Shown here piece by piece: positions 22,731 to 32,942 of a stretch of DNA of 44,188 nucleotides (position 1 is the first letter of the stretch; every line of letters starts with the position of its first letter). The notes beneath the pieces are model-generated. The model saw only the letters and a program-made list of their open reading frames with translations, had not been told where the DNA came from and ran no database searches. The stretch comes from Cellulomonas avistercoris (GTDB lineage Bacteria > Actinomycetota > Actinomycetes > Actinomycetales > Cellulomonadaceae), in the NCBI RefSeq assembly GCF_014836445.1, contig NZ_JACSQV010000003.1:155149-199336 (forward strand), written 5' to 3'. Position numbers and translations under genes: made by a program.

Positions 22731-24526
22731 GCGCGACGGGGGCGACCGACCGAGGCGCGCCCACGGTGGTGCGGGCGACGCAGCCCGACGACCGCCGCCA
22801 CCTGCGGTACCTCGGGCCCGTCGCCCGGTACCTCGGCACGAGCGCGTCCGTCGTCGAGCGCCAGCTGCCGTTCGTCTCGCTGTTCGTCCTGGCCATGGCC
22901 GGCGTCCTGGTGACCGGGCTGGCGCCCACCTCGGGCGTCGCGATCGCGCTCGCCGTCGGGCTCGTGGTGGTGGTCCTGCTGCTCGCGGCGCTGGTGCCGT
23001 GGCACCGGCTGCCCGCCCTGGCGCCCGAGGTCCTGACGCTGGTGCAGTTCGTCGTGGTGGGTGCGCTGCGGTACGGGACGGGCGGGCCGGTCTCGCCGTT
23101 CGCCGGCATGGTGCTGCTGCCGGCGCTGACGCTGAGCAGCCGGGCCGGGTTCCCCGGGGTCGTCGTCGGCTCGGTCTCCGCGGCCGTCTCCGTGCTCGTC
23201 GGGCTGTGGCTCTCGCCGACCGGCGCGATCTCGGGCCCCGTGGTGGTGCGCAGCCTGTTCGTCGCCGCGATCGCGTGGATCATCGGCCTGTTCGTGCACG
23301 AGACCACGACGCGGCTGCGGTCCCGCAACGACGCGCTCGCGGGCCTGCAGAAGGAGCAGGCGACCCTGCTGCGCCACGCGCGGCGGGCGGCGTCCGAGCT
23401 CGAGCGGGCGGTCGCGCTGCGGCGCGCCGCGTACGACCAGCTCGTGTCCGTCATCGACTCGGCCACCGAGCAGGCGATCATCGCGACGGACGCGACGGGC
23501 CGCATCGAGGTGTTCAACGCCGGCGCGGAGCGCCTGCTCGGCCACCGGCAGGGGGAGGTCGTCGGTCGGCTGCACCTGGCCGACCTGCACCTGCGGGAGG
23601 AGGTCCTGGCACGCACCGGCGAGGACCCCGACGGGGACGTGCAGGGTGCGCTCATCGCCGCCCTCGTCGGACGCCGGCGCGGCGCGGCGGGCTCGCCGGA
23701 CGCCGACTGGACCTACGTGCGCGCCGACGGGTCGCAGGTGACGGTGCACCCGGCGGTCACGCGTCGCACGGAGCCCGACGGGAGCGTCGCCGGGTACGTC
23801 GTGGTCGCGACCGACGTGACGGCGGAGCGGGAGGCGGCGCGGCTCAAGGACCAGTTCGTCGGCCTCGTGAGCCACGAGCTGCGCACCCCGCTGACCTCGG
23901 TGCTCGGGTACGTCGAGCTGCTGCTCGACGGCACCGAGGAGATCAGCGACGACCAGCGCGAGTACCTCGGCATCATCGACCGCAACGCCCGCCGCCAGCT
24001 CCGGCTCGTGACCGACCTGCTGCTGACCGCGCAGGTCGACGCGGGCACGTTCTCCATCGCACCCGTCGAGGTCGACGTCGCCGCGGTCGTCCGCGCGTCC
24101 ATCGCCTCGGCCGGGCCGTCCGCGGCCGCGTCGGGGGTTGCGCTCGCGGGGGAGCTGCAGCCGGTGCACGTGCACGCCGACCCCGTCCGGCTGGGGCAGG
24201 CCGTCGACAACCTGGTGTCGAACGCCCTGAAGTTCACGCCGTCGGACGGCACGGTCCGCGTGTCGGTGGGCCCGGCCGACGGCGGCGGCGCCCGGATCGC
24301 CGTGAGCGACACGGGCATCGGGATCCCGCCGGACGAGCTCGTGCACCTCACCGAGCGCTTCTACCGGGCGAGCACCGCGACGCATCGGGCGATCCCGGGC
24401 GTCGGGCTGGGACTGTCCATCACGCAGGCCGTCGTGGAGGCGCACGGCGGGGCCGTCGACATCACCTCGACGGTGGGGGAGGGCACGACGTTCACGATCG
24501 CCCTCCCGGCGCGGCCGCCGGGCTGA
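22727..24526 (+). CDS. membrane-bound PAS sensor histidine kinase
   Basis: A 599-residue sensor kinase. About five or six hydrophobic segments (residues 47-195) form a multi-pass sensor without a large extracellular domain. A coiled coil (about 200-245) leads to a PAS domain (about 246-375, IIATDATGRIEVFNAGAERL). Then come the dimerisation domain with H383 in SHELRTPL, and the ATPase domain with N box DNLVSNALKF, G1 box DTGIGI and G2 box GVGLGLS. All catalytic parts are present. As the last gene of the operon it is the natural partner of the receiver/PIG-L protein encoded first. The signal is unknown. Starts GTG 22727, overlapping the small gene by 4 nt. A 7-bp hairpin (24505-24511 with 24516-24522) covers its last codons. 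Confidence 0.92.
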   Translation: MSATGATDRGAPTVVRATQPDDRRHLRYLGPVARYLGTSASVVERQLPFVSLFVLAMAGVLVTGLAPTSGVAIALAVGLVVVVLLLAALVPWHRLPALAPEVLTLVQFVVVGALRYGTGGPVSPFAGMVLLPALTLSSRAGFPGVVVGSVSAAVSVLVGLWLSPTGAISGPVVVRSLFVAAIAWIIGLFVHETTTRLRSRNDALAGLQKEQATLLRHARRAASELERAVALRRAAYDQLVSVIDSATEQAIIATDATGRIEVFNAGAERLLGHRQGEVVGRLHLADLHLREEVLARTGEDPDGDVQGALIAALVGRRRGAAGSPDADWTYVRADGSQVTVHPAVTRRTEPDGSVAGYVVVATDVTAEREAARLKDQFVGLVSHELRTPLTSVLGYVELLLDGTEEISDDQREYLGIIDRNARRQLRLVTDLLLTAQVDAGTFSIAPVEVDVAAVVRASIASAGPSAAASGVALAGELQPVHVHADPVRLGQAVDNLVSNALKFTPSDGTVRVSVGPADGGGARIAVSDTGIGIPPDELVHLTERFYRASTATHRAIPGVGLGLSITQAVVEAHGGAVDITSTVGEGTTFTIALPARPPG

Positions 24527-24559
24527 GGCGGCCGGCAGGGTGAGGTCCGCGGGCAAGGT

Positions 24560-24569
24560 GAAACGCTTC
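24560..24569. promoter_or_regulatory. candidate LacI-family operator upstream of GH43
   Basis: GAAACGCTTC is a CG-centred near-palindrome (one mismatched pair), a form typical of LacI/GalR operators. It is 158 nt before the GH43 start. It shares GAAAC with the operator-like repeat next to the lacI-family gene (34384-34399). Confidence 0.35.
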
Positions 24570-24660
24570 GACGTCGTCGCGTCCCTTGTTCGCGGTGCGG
24601 CGGTGTCGGCACGATGACGTCGACCCCCCGCCGCCGACGACGTCGTCGCTCGCGAGGAGT

Positions 24661-24674
24661 TGTGAACGATCACA
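24661..24674. promoter_or_regulatory. candidate operator (TGTGAACGATCACA) upstream of GH43
   Basis: A CG-centred near-palindrome with perfect TGTGA/TCACA arms, 53 nt before the GH43 start. The arms also resemble a CRP half-site pair, but the spacing is 4 nt in place of 6, so a LacI-type site is more likely. A weak promoter may lie just upstream (TTGTTC 24586-24591, CACGAT 24610-24615). Confidence 0.4.
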
Positions 24675-24727
24675 GCCCCCTCGTGGGGCCTCTCATCCCG
24701 GTGCGTTCGACCCCTCGCGGAGGATCG

Positions 24728-26836
24728 ATGTCAACCACGTCCAGCCCCACGCGCCCTCCTGCCCGGCGGCTGCTCGCCGTGGCGGCGGCGCTCGCCACCG
24801 CCGCGTCCGCCGGCATGGTGGCCGTCGCCCACGCCCCCGCGGCCGCGGCCGCCACCGTCGACACCGGGACGTCGTACGTCCTGGTGAACCGCAACAGCGG
24901 CAAGGCCCTCGACGTCTACAACTTCGCCACGTCCGACGGCGCGCGGCTCACGCAGTGGACGCGCGGGACGAACGCCAACCAGCAGTGGCGGTTCGTCGAC
25001 TCGGGCGGCGGGTACTACCGCGTCCGCTCGCAGCACTCGGGCAAGGTCCTCGACGTGGAGGGCCGCTCGACGGCCGACGGCGCGAAGGTGGTGCAGTGGG
25101 CCGACACCAACGGCACGAACCAGCAGTGGCGCCTGCAGGACGCGGCCGACGGCTACGTGTCGCTCATCAGCCGCCACGCCGGCAAGGCGCTGGAGGTGCA
25201 GAACGCGTCGCGGGACGACAACGCCGAGATCGTCCAGTACAACCCGTGGGGAGGAACCAACCAGCAGTGGCAGCTCGTGCCCGTAGGGAGCCCCGTGACG
25301 CCGACGCCCACCCCCACCACCACGACGCCGCCGGTCACCGGCTCGTTCACCAACCCGGTGGTCTGGCAGGACTTCGCCGACGGCGACATCATCCGCGTGG
25401 GTGACGCGTACTACTACTCCGCCTCGACGATGCACTACTCGCCGGGCGCGCCGGTGCTGCGCTCCTACGACCTCGTGAACTGGGAGTACGCCGGCCACTC
25501 GGTGCCGCGCCTCGACTTCGACGACACGAAGTACGACCTCGTCGGCGGCCACCGGTACGTCAAGGGCATCTGGGCGTCCACGCTCGGCTACCGGCCCAGC
25601 AACAGCACCTACTACTGGTACGGGTGCACCGAGTTCAACCGCACCTACGTCTACACGGCGTCGGCGGTCGACGGCACGTGGACCAAGAAGGCGCGCATCA
25701 ACAGCTGCTACTACGACGCCGGCCTGCTGGTCGACGACGACGACACGATGTACATCGCCTACGGCAACGGCACGATCAGCGTCGCGCAGCTCAACGCCGA
25801 CGGCACGCAGCAGGTCCGGGCGCAGCAGGTGTACCAGACGCCGTCGAGCATCGGGACGCTCGAGGGCGCCCGCTTCTACAAGAAGGACGGGTACTACTAC
25901 ATCTGGCTCACGCGCCCCGCCAACGGGCAGTACGTGCTGCGCTCCCGCTCGCCGTTCGGCCCGTACGAGCAGCGTCAGGTGCTGCTCGACCTGCCGGGCC
26001 CGATCAGCGGCGGCGGCGTCCCGCACCAGGGCGGCATCGTGCAGACGCAGGCCGGGGACTGGTGGTACATGGCGTTCACCGACGCGTACCCCGGCGGTCG
26101 GATGCCGACGCTCGCGCCGCTCACCTGGAACGACGGCTGGCCCAGCGTGCAGACCGTCAACGGCCGGTGGGGCACCACCTACCCGCGGCCCGCGATCAGC
26201 ACGACCCGCACGGTGCAGCCCATGACCGGCCGGGACACGTTCACCGGGACCCGGCTGGGCCCGCGCTGGGAGTGGAACCACAACCCCGACACCAGCCGCT
26301 TCTCGGTCGGCAACGGGCTGCGGCTGCAGACCGCGACGGTGACGAACGACCTGTACGCGGCCCGCAACACGCTCACGCACCGCATCCAGGGGCCGTCGTC
26401 CACCGCGACGATCGAGCTCGACTACTCCGCCATGGCCAACGGGGACCGGGCGGGCCTGGCGATGCTGCGGCAGTCGTCGGCCTGGATCGGTGTGGTCAAG
26501 GGTGGCAACGGCGCCACGCGGGTCGTGATGACCGACGGCCTGACGATGAGCTCGTCCTGGTCCACGACGAGCACGGGCAGCGAACGCGCGAGCGCCGACG
26601 TCAGCGGTGGACGCATCTGGCTGCGGACGTCGGCGGACATCCGCCCCGGGTCCGGCCGGCAGGCCACGTTCTCCTACAGCACCGACGGGACGACGTTCCG
26701 GACCCTCGGGCCGGCGTTCACCCTCAACAACGAGTGGCAGTTCTTCATGGGCTACCGGTTCGGCGTCTTCAACCACGCGACGACGTCCCTGGGCGGTGCC
26801 GTGACGGTCCGCAGCTTCGACCTCACGACGCCCTGA
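24728..26836 (+). CDS. secreted GH43 arabinofuranosidase/xylosidase with CBM13 module
   Basis: A 702-residue secreted enzyme for arabinoxylan side chains or xylo-oligosaccharides. Residues 1-42 are a signal peptide with paired arginines (PARRLLAVAAAL). Residues about 46-187 are a CBM13/ricin-type module with three sub-repeats, each ending in NQQW. A PTPTPTTTTPP linker follows. The GH43 five-blade propeller (about 208-470) shows the probable base D218 in DFADGDIIRVGD, D330 in CYYDAGLLVDDD and acid E379 in GTLEGARF. The C-terminal beta-sandwich (DTFTGTRLGPRWEWN onward) matches the GH43_C2 region. Alpha-L-arabinofuranosidase or beta-xylosidase cannot be separated from sequence. GGAGGA precedes ATG 24728. 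Confidence 0.92.
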   Translation: MSTTSSPTRPPARRLLAVAAALATAASAGMVAVAHAPAAAAATVDTGTSYVLVNRNSGKALDVYNFATSDGARLTQWTRGTNANQQWRFVDSGGGYYRVRSQHSGKVLDVEGRSTADGAKVVQWADTNGTNQQWRLQDAADGYVSLISRHAGKALEVQNASRDDNAEIVQYNPWGGTNQQWQLVPVGSPVTPTPTPTTTTPPVTGSFTNPVVWQDFADGDIIRVGDAYYYSASTMHYSPGAPVLRSYDLVNWEYAGHSVPRLDFDDTKYDLVGGHRYVKGIWASTLGYRPSNSTYYWYGCTEFNRTYVYTASAVDGTWTKKARINSCYYDAGLLVDDDDTMYIAYGNGTISVAQLNADGTQQVRAQQVYQTPSSIGTLEGARFYKKDGYYYIWLTRPANGQYVLRSRSPFGPYEQRQVLLDLPGPISGGGVPHQGGIVQTQAGDWWYMAFTDAYPGGRMPTLAPLTWNDGWPSVQTVNGRWGTTYPRPAISTTRTVQPMTGRDTFTGTRLGPRWEWNHNPDTSRFSVGNGLRLQTATVTNDLYAARNTLTHRIQGPSSTATIELDYSAMANGDRAGLAMLRQSSAWIGVVKGGNGATRVVMTDGLTMSSSWSTTSTGSERASADVSGGRIWLRTSADIRPGSGRQATFSYSTDGTTFRTLGPAFTLNNEWQFFMGYRFGVFNHATTSLGGAVTVRSFDLTTP

Positions 26837-28483
<1,647 letters not shown>

Positions 28484-28503
28484 CCGCCGCCGCCACCCGG
28501 GTG

Positions 28504-28541
28504 CCCCCCCCCCCCCCCCCCCCCGGGGGGGGGGGGGGGGG
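28504..28541. repeat. C21-G17 homopolymer block
   Basis: Twenty-one C residues (28504-28524) run straight into seventeen G residues (28525-28541). The block lies in the 73-nt gap between the convergent GH10 and DoxX genes. It could be a slipped, expanded terminator stem or an assembly fault, so the join of left and right sequence here is not certain. Confidence 0.85.
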
Positions 28542-28556
28542 CCGCCACCGGTGTCA

Positions 28557-29015
28557 CTAGGGTCTGGCCCGCTGAGAGCGCGACGACCGCCACGCGCGCC
28601 AGGCGCCCGTGGACCACAGCGCCCAGAGCACGAGCAGCACCTGGAAGGGCAGCCGCGCGAGGCGCTTGGCGTCCGTGTCGAGCCCGAAGCCGTCGTTGCC
28701 CTCGACGTACTGCGCGACGTTGCCGGGGAAGACCGCGACGAAGAAGGCCGCGGCCGCGGCGCCCACCCACGGCCGGTAGCGCGCCGGCGCGACGACGAGC
28801 GCGGCACCGAGAGCGATCTCGACGACGCCCGAGCCCACGACGACCAGGTCGGTGTCGACCGGCACCCACGAGGGCACCTGCGCCTGGAACTCCTCGCGCG
28901 CGAACGTCAGGTGGCTCGTGCCGGCGAAGGCGAGGAACCCGCCGAGCGCCACACGTCCGATCGTGCGCGCGAGCCCGTCCCGGGGTCGGTCGGTCCGGCT
29001 GCGGTCAGTACCCAC
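28557..29015 (-). CDS. DoxX family membrane protein
   Basis: A 152-residue four-helix membrane protein of the DoxX-like family. Blocks include RVALGGFLAFAGTSHLTFAR, VVGSGVVEIALGAALVV, the FPGNVAQYVEG loop and a basic C-terminus. Some members associate with redox enzymes, but no function can be assigned. The GTG at 29015 has a strong AGGAGGAA ribosome site. A TAACCT -10 box lies about 30 nt upstream, and a terminator separates it from the GH127 gene, so it is transcribed on its own. Confidence 0.82.
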   Translation of the reverse strand: MGTDRSRTDRPRDGLARTIGRVALGGFLAFAGTSHLTFAREEFQAQVPSWVPVDTDLVVVGSGVVEIALGAALVVAPARYRPWVGAAAAAFFVAVFPGNVAQYVEGNDGFGLDTDAKRLARLPFQVLLVLWALWSTGAWRAWRSSRSQRARP

Positions 29016-29045
29016 GGCGTTCCTCCTGGACTGGTGCGTCCCCCG

Positions 29046-29051
29046 AGGTTA
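29046..29051 (-). promoter_or_regulatory. -10 box (TAACCT) for the DoxX gene
   Basis: On the minus strand TAACCT fits TAnnnT and would start transcription about 20-25 nt before the GTG at 29015. No evident -35 box. Confidence 0.45.
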
Positions 29052-29096
29052 GGTCCAGGGCGCACCGCGCGCGCGGTGCGGACCGGTCCCGGCACG

Positions 29097-29126
29097 ACGA
29101 CGGCCGGGCGCGTGCCCGGCCGTCGT
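29097..29126 (-). terminator. terminator after GH127
   Basis: Perfect 13-bp stem ACGACGGCCGGGC (29097-29109) with 29114-29126 and a 4-nt loop, 14 nt beyond the GH127 stop. It ends the ABC-transporter/GH127 operon. Confidence 0.85.
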
Positions 29127-29139
29127 GCGTGCGCGCGCG

Positions 29140-31056
29140 TCACTCCACGGGCAGCCACACCCGCATCGTCGACGGGCCACGCTCGGCCCACGCGTGGTAC
29201 GGCACCAGGGGCACCAGGTCCGTGACCGCGGGGCTCGCCGCGCGCTGCGGTCCGAACGGCCACGAGACGTCCGGCAGCGGGCGCCGCGCGACGGGCACGA
29301 GCACCTGCCCGTCCCGCTCGACGGGGGGCGCCTGCGTCGTGACCACGGCGTGCGCGACGTCCGTGCCCAGGTCGACCGACTCGAGAGCCATCACCAGCGG
29401 CCCCCGCTCGACGGCGACCTGCCCGCGCACGGCGTCGACCCGCGGGTCGGCCCACGTCCAGCGCGCCGCCACGGGCAGGTCGAGCACGACGTGCGTGCCC
29501 TGCGCGGGGCCCGCGACCGCGACGTAGCCGGGGGCGGCGTCCGTGGTGGTGCCGTCGCCCGTCGTGACCTGCGCGCCGTGCGCCCAGGAGGGCACCCGCA
29601 ACGTCAGGGTCCAGCCGTCGGCGGGTGCCTGCACCGCCCGCACCACCACGCGTCCGTCGTGGGGGTACGCGGTGCTCACCTCGAGCTCGACGGCGCGGCC
29701 GCCGCCCAGCTCCGTACGGATGGTCGCCGGCGCGTACTGGTGCAGCTGCACCCCCGAGTCGTCGACGCTCGCGACGTACGCGGCGAGCGACGCGACCGTG
29801 CGCGTGACGTTGGTGGGGCAGCACGACACCGCGAAGAACGGTGCGCGCAGGCTGGACGCGGCGCGCGGGCTGACCTCGTCGGCCGCGACCTCGCGCCCCG
29901 GCGTCCGCTGGTGCAGCGGGTTCGTGTAGTAGAACGCCTTGCCGTCCTGCGCAGGGGACGTGGCCACCACGTTGTAGAGCGCGCGCTCGACCGCGTCGGC
30001 GTGCAGCGCGGCACCGGTCTGCAGCAGCAGCCGGTGGTTGACCATCACCGAGGCGATGCCCGCGCACGTCTCGGAGTACGACCGGTCGGGCGGCAGCTCG
30101 AAGTCCGCGCCGAACGACTCGCCCTCGTGGTGGGCTCCCATGCCGCCCGTCAGGTAGGTGCGCCGCGCGAGGGTGGTGCGGACCTGGCCCGCCACGGCAC
30201 CGAGCAGCTCGTCGTCGCCGTCCTCGACCGCGAGGTCGACGGCCGCCGCGGCCAGGTACAGCGCCCGCACGGCGTGGCCGGCCAGCACGGTCGCCTCGCG
30301 CACCGGCACGTCGTCCTGGAAGTACGCCGGGCCGAAGTCGATCTCGCCGAGCAGCCCGTGGCCGCGCCGCTCGACGAACAGCCGGGCCTGGTCGAGGTAC
30401 CGCCGCTCACCCGTGACCCGGGAGAGCTCGACCAGCGCGACCTCGATCTCGGGGTGCCCGCAGACGCCCTGCTGCGGGCCGTCGGCGCCGAACACGTCGC
30501 ACACGTGGTCGGCGGCGCGCACCGCGACGCGCACGATCTCGTCGTCGCCGAACGTCCGGGCCCGTGCGACACCGGCCTGGATCAGGTGGCCGATGCAGTA
30601 GAGCTCGTGGCCCCACTCGAGGTCGGACCAGCGCGGACGCTGCCCGGGGCGTCCGAACATCGTGCCGATGTACCCGTCAGGCTCCTGCGCCGCCGCGACG
30701 CGGGCGGCCAGGGCGCGCAGCCGGCGGTCCAGGTCGGCGTCACCGGTGCGCCCGACCTCCCAGGCCATCGCCTCGAGCAGCTTGTAGATCTCGGAGTCGG
30801 AGAACTCACGCCCCTGACGGCTCAGGGGGAGCCGGCCCTCGACCGCGGCGTCGAAGTTGCCGGTCCAGCCCAGGCGCTCGAGCCAGCCCTCGACGTGCGT
30901 GATCATCGTCGAGGCGTTGAGCTGCTGCAGGTCTCCCCAGAAGCCGCCGGTGAGCGTCACCTCGTCGAGCCCGAGAGGGCGCCAGGGGGAGCGGGACGGG
31001 GCCACGGGGCGGCCGTGGGAGCGGGCGTCGACCCGCAGGGTGTCGGACGAAGGCAT
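29140..31056 (-). CDS. GH127 beta-L-arabinofuranosidase
   Basis: A 638-residue cytoplasmic glycoside hydrolase (no signal peptide) of family GH127. Compared with Bifidobacterium HypBA1 from memory, the zinc-binding catalytic site is intact: E329 and C331 in SYSETCAG and C412-C413 in SCCPTN. E313 in HEGESFG corresponds to the acid/base E322 of HypBA1, and a cysteine acts as nucleophile in this family. An alpha/alpha barrel is followed by C-terminal beta-sandwich domains. It would release L-arabinofuranose from imported oligosaccharides. GGAG lies 8 nt before ATG 31056. It is the last gene of the operon headed by the substrate-binding lipoprotein. Confidence 0.9.
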   Translation of the reverse strand: MPSSDTLRVDARSHGRPVAPSRSPWRPLGLDEVTLTGGFWGDLQQLNASTMITHVEGWLERLGWTGNFDAAVEGRLPLSRQGREFSDSEIYKLLEAMAWEVGRTGDADLDRRLRALAARVAAAQEPDGYIGTMFGRPGQRPRWSDLEWGHELYCIGHLIQAGVARARTFGDDEIVRVAVRAADHVCDVFGADGPQQGVCGHPEIEVALVELSRVTGERRYLDQARLFVERRGHGLLGEIDFGPAYFQDDVPVREATVLAGHAVRALYLAAAAVDLAVEDGDDELLGAVAGQVRTTLARRTYLTGGMGAHHEGESFGADFELPPDRSYSETCAGIASVMVNHRLLLQTGAALHADAVERALYNVVATSPAQDGKAFYYTNPLHQRTPGREVAADEVSPRAASSLRAPFFAVSCCPTNVTRTVASLAAYVASVDDSGVQLHQYAPATIRTELGGGRAVELEVSTAYPHDGRVVVRAVQAPADGWTLTLRVPSWAHGAQVTTGDGTTTDAAPGYVAVAGPAQGTHVVLDLPVAARWTWADPRVDAVRGQVAVERGPLVMALESVDLGTDVAHAVVTTQAPPVERDGQVLVPVARRPLPDVSWPFGPQRAASPAVTDLVPLVPYHAWAERGPSTMRVWLPVE

Positions 31057-31129
31057 GACGAGCTCCGGTGGTACTCGGTCCGGCTGTGCCGGACGGGGTG
31101 GGACGTGGGAGGCGAGGCGGGACGCGCGG

Positions 31130-31948
31130 CTACTTGACCGCGCCGACCGTCAGGCCGTCCTTGAGCTGGCGGTACGTGAGGCTGAAGACGACGAGGATCG
31201 GGACCGACGTCAGGACGGCGAGGGCCATGAGGCCGGGCCAGTCGATGCCGAACGCGGAGACCTGCTGGGCGAGCAGCGCGCTGAGCGGGTACTGCCCGGG
31301 CGTGAGGTAGAAGTTCACGGCGTAGAGGAACTCGCCCCAGGCCAGGAGGAAGATCAGCGTGCCGACCGTGAACAGGCCGTTGCGCGCGACGGGCAGCACG
31401 ACGGTCCAGAACGTGCGCCAGATGCCGGCACCGTCGATCGACGCCGCCTCCTCCAGCTGCGGCGGGACCGCGCGGAAGAACGGGCGCAGCAGCAGGGTGG
31501 CGAACGGGGTGAGCAGGGCGGCGTCCGCGAGGATCACCGACGCGGTGGTGTCCAGCAGCCGCCAGTCGCTGAAGATCTGGAAGAGCGGGATGACGTTGGC
31601 CGTCTGCGGCATCATCTGCAGGACGATCAGCAGCCCCAGGCCGACGGTCGGCAGCCACCCGGTGGTGCGCGCCAGCCCGTACGCGGCGGGGATCGCGATG
31701 ACGAGCACGAGCGCCGTGGCGCCCACCGCGATGGTGGCCGACTGACCCATGGCCTGCCAGAGCGTGGGCGTCAGCGCGTGGGCGTACGCCTCGAGCGTCG
31801 GGGTGAAGACGAACGTCGACGCCCGGTCGAACACGTCGGCGGAGCTCTTGAACGACGTGATGAGGATCCACAGGATCGGCACGCCGTACATCAGCGTGAG
31901 CAGCGTCTTGGTCGCGATCGCGACGGGACCGGCCTTGACCTCGTTCAT
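31130..31948 (-). CDS. sugar ABC transporter permease (MalG type)
   Basis: A 272-residue inner-membrane permease, one half of the translocation channel of a carbohydrate importer (CUT1 type). Six hydrophobic segments are visible, and the ATPase-docking EAA loop reads EEAASIDGAGIWRTFWTVVLP. The C-terminus RQLKDGLTVGAVK is typical of MalG-like proteins. Start ATG 31948 overlaps the upstream permease stop by 4 nt (ATGA). No ATPase gene lies in the operon, so a shared MsiK-like ATPase encoded elsewhere is inferred, as is common in actinobacteria. Confidence 0.92.
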   Translation of the reverse strand: MNEVKAGPVAIATKTLLTLMYGVPILWILITSFKSSADVFDRASTFVFTPTLEAYAHALTPTLWQAMGQSATIAVGATALVLVIAIPAAYGLARTTGWLPTVGLGLLIVLQMMPQTANVIPLFQIFSDWRLLDTTASVILADAALLTPFATLLLRPFFRAVPPQLEEAASIDGAGIWRTFWTVVLPVARNGLFTVGTLIFLLAWGEFLYAVNFYLTPGQYPLSALLAQQVSAFGIDWPGLMALAVLTSVPILVVFSLTYRQLKDGLTVGAVK

Positions 31949-32886
31949 CCGTGCTTCTCCTCGTTGCGGATGCTGCGGGCGTACAGCACGGCGAGCACGA
32001 GCACACCCGCGACCGCCACGACGGACGTGGCAGCACCGAGCCCGTAGTCGTACCTGACGAACGCCTGCAGGTAGCCGAGGAACGGCAGGGTGTTGGTCGC
32101 CGTCCCGGGGCCGCCGTACGTCATGACGTAGATGAAGTCGAAGCTGCGCAGGCCGTAGACCAGCGTGAGGATCAGCAGCACCAGCGTGGTGCCGCGCACG
32201 GACGGCACCATGATGTGGCGGACCTGCTGCGCCTTGCCGGCACCGTCGAGCTCGGCGGCCTCGAAGACCTCCGGCTCGATGGTGAGCAGGGCGGCGCGGT
32301 ACACGAGCGCGTTGAACGGGATGACGGCGAACGAGTTGACGAACGCCACCGCCATCAGCGCCCAGTGCTGGTCGTAGAGGAACGGCACGGGCGTGTCCCG
32401 CAGCCCCGTCCCGAGCAGGACCGTGTTGACGAGCCCGGTGTCGGCCAGCAGGAACTTCCACACCGACCCGTTGACGACCGGTGGCAGCGCCCAGACGAAA
32501 ACCATCAGCGCGAGCAGCGCCCCGGACCACCGGCCCGACGTCCGCAGCGCGATCGCGCCCCCGAGGCCCAGGCCCATGCCCAGCACGGTGACGACCACGA
32601 CGAAGACCAGGGTGCGGCTGACCGCCGCACCGGTGTCGCCGGACTCGAAGCCGGCGACGAAGTTGTCGAGACCGCTGAACTCCCACCCCGAGTTCAGGGT
32701 GGCGGCGGTGACCTTCGAGAAGGCCATCCGCAGCAGGGTGATCAGGGGGTAGATGCTCAGGGCGCCGAGGAAGACGGCGGCCGGGAGAAGGAAGACCAGG
32801 CGCGTCTGGCGCGGGGGGCGCCGCCGGGGCCCGGGGGCCGGGCGGGTGCCGGCCCGCCCGGCCGTCGGTGCGATCGAGGTGGTCAA
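31945..32886 (-). CDS. sugar ABC transporter permease (MalF type)
   Basis: A 313-residue permease with six membrane segments after a Pro/Arg-rich cytoplasmic N-terminus (residues 1-30). The EAA loop reads FEAAELDGAGKAQQVRHIMVPSV. The start is the rare codon TTG at 32886 (MTTSIAPTAG), supported by GGAGGT 4 nt upstream; no ATG or GTG fits as well. It forms the heterodimeric channel with the MalG-type protein, whose gene it overlaps by 4 nt, and receives substrate from the lipoprotein encoded before it. Confidence 0.9.
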   Translation of the reverse strand: MTTSIAPTAGRAGTRPAPGPRRRPPRQTRLVFLLPAAVFLGALSIYPLITLLRMAFSKVTAATLNSGWEFSGLDNFVAGFESGDTGAAVSRTLVFVVVVTVLGMGLGLGGAIALRTSGRWSGALLALMVFVWALPPVVNGSVWKFLLADTGLVNTVLLGTGLRDTPVPFLYDQHWALMAVAFVNSFAVIPFNALVYRAALLTIEPEVFEAAELDGAGKAQQVRHIMVPSVRGTTLVLLILTLVYGLRSFDFIYVMTYGGPGTATNTLPFLGYLQAFVRYDYGLGAATSVVAVAGVLVLAVLYARSIRNEEKHG

Positions 32887-32942
32887 GGGGACCTCCGGTG
32901 GGGAGTCGCGCCGACGACCGGGCGCGGCTGGGCGGGTGGTGG

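Noticed and set aside
20116..23655. Very long open frame (over 1,100 codons) on the minus strand
   Set aside because: It lies antisense to five genes with clear domains, has Arg/Ala/Pro-rich low-complexity translation and no family motif; a GC-rich antisense artefact.
24661..24674. CRP-type site TGTGA/TCACA
   Set aside because: The arms match but are separated by 4 nt, not the 6 nt required; listed as a LacI-like candidate instead.
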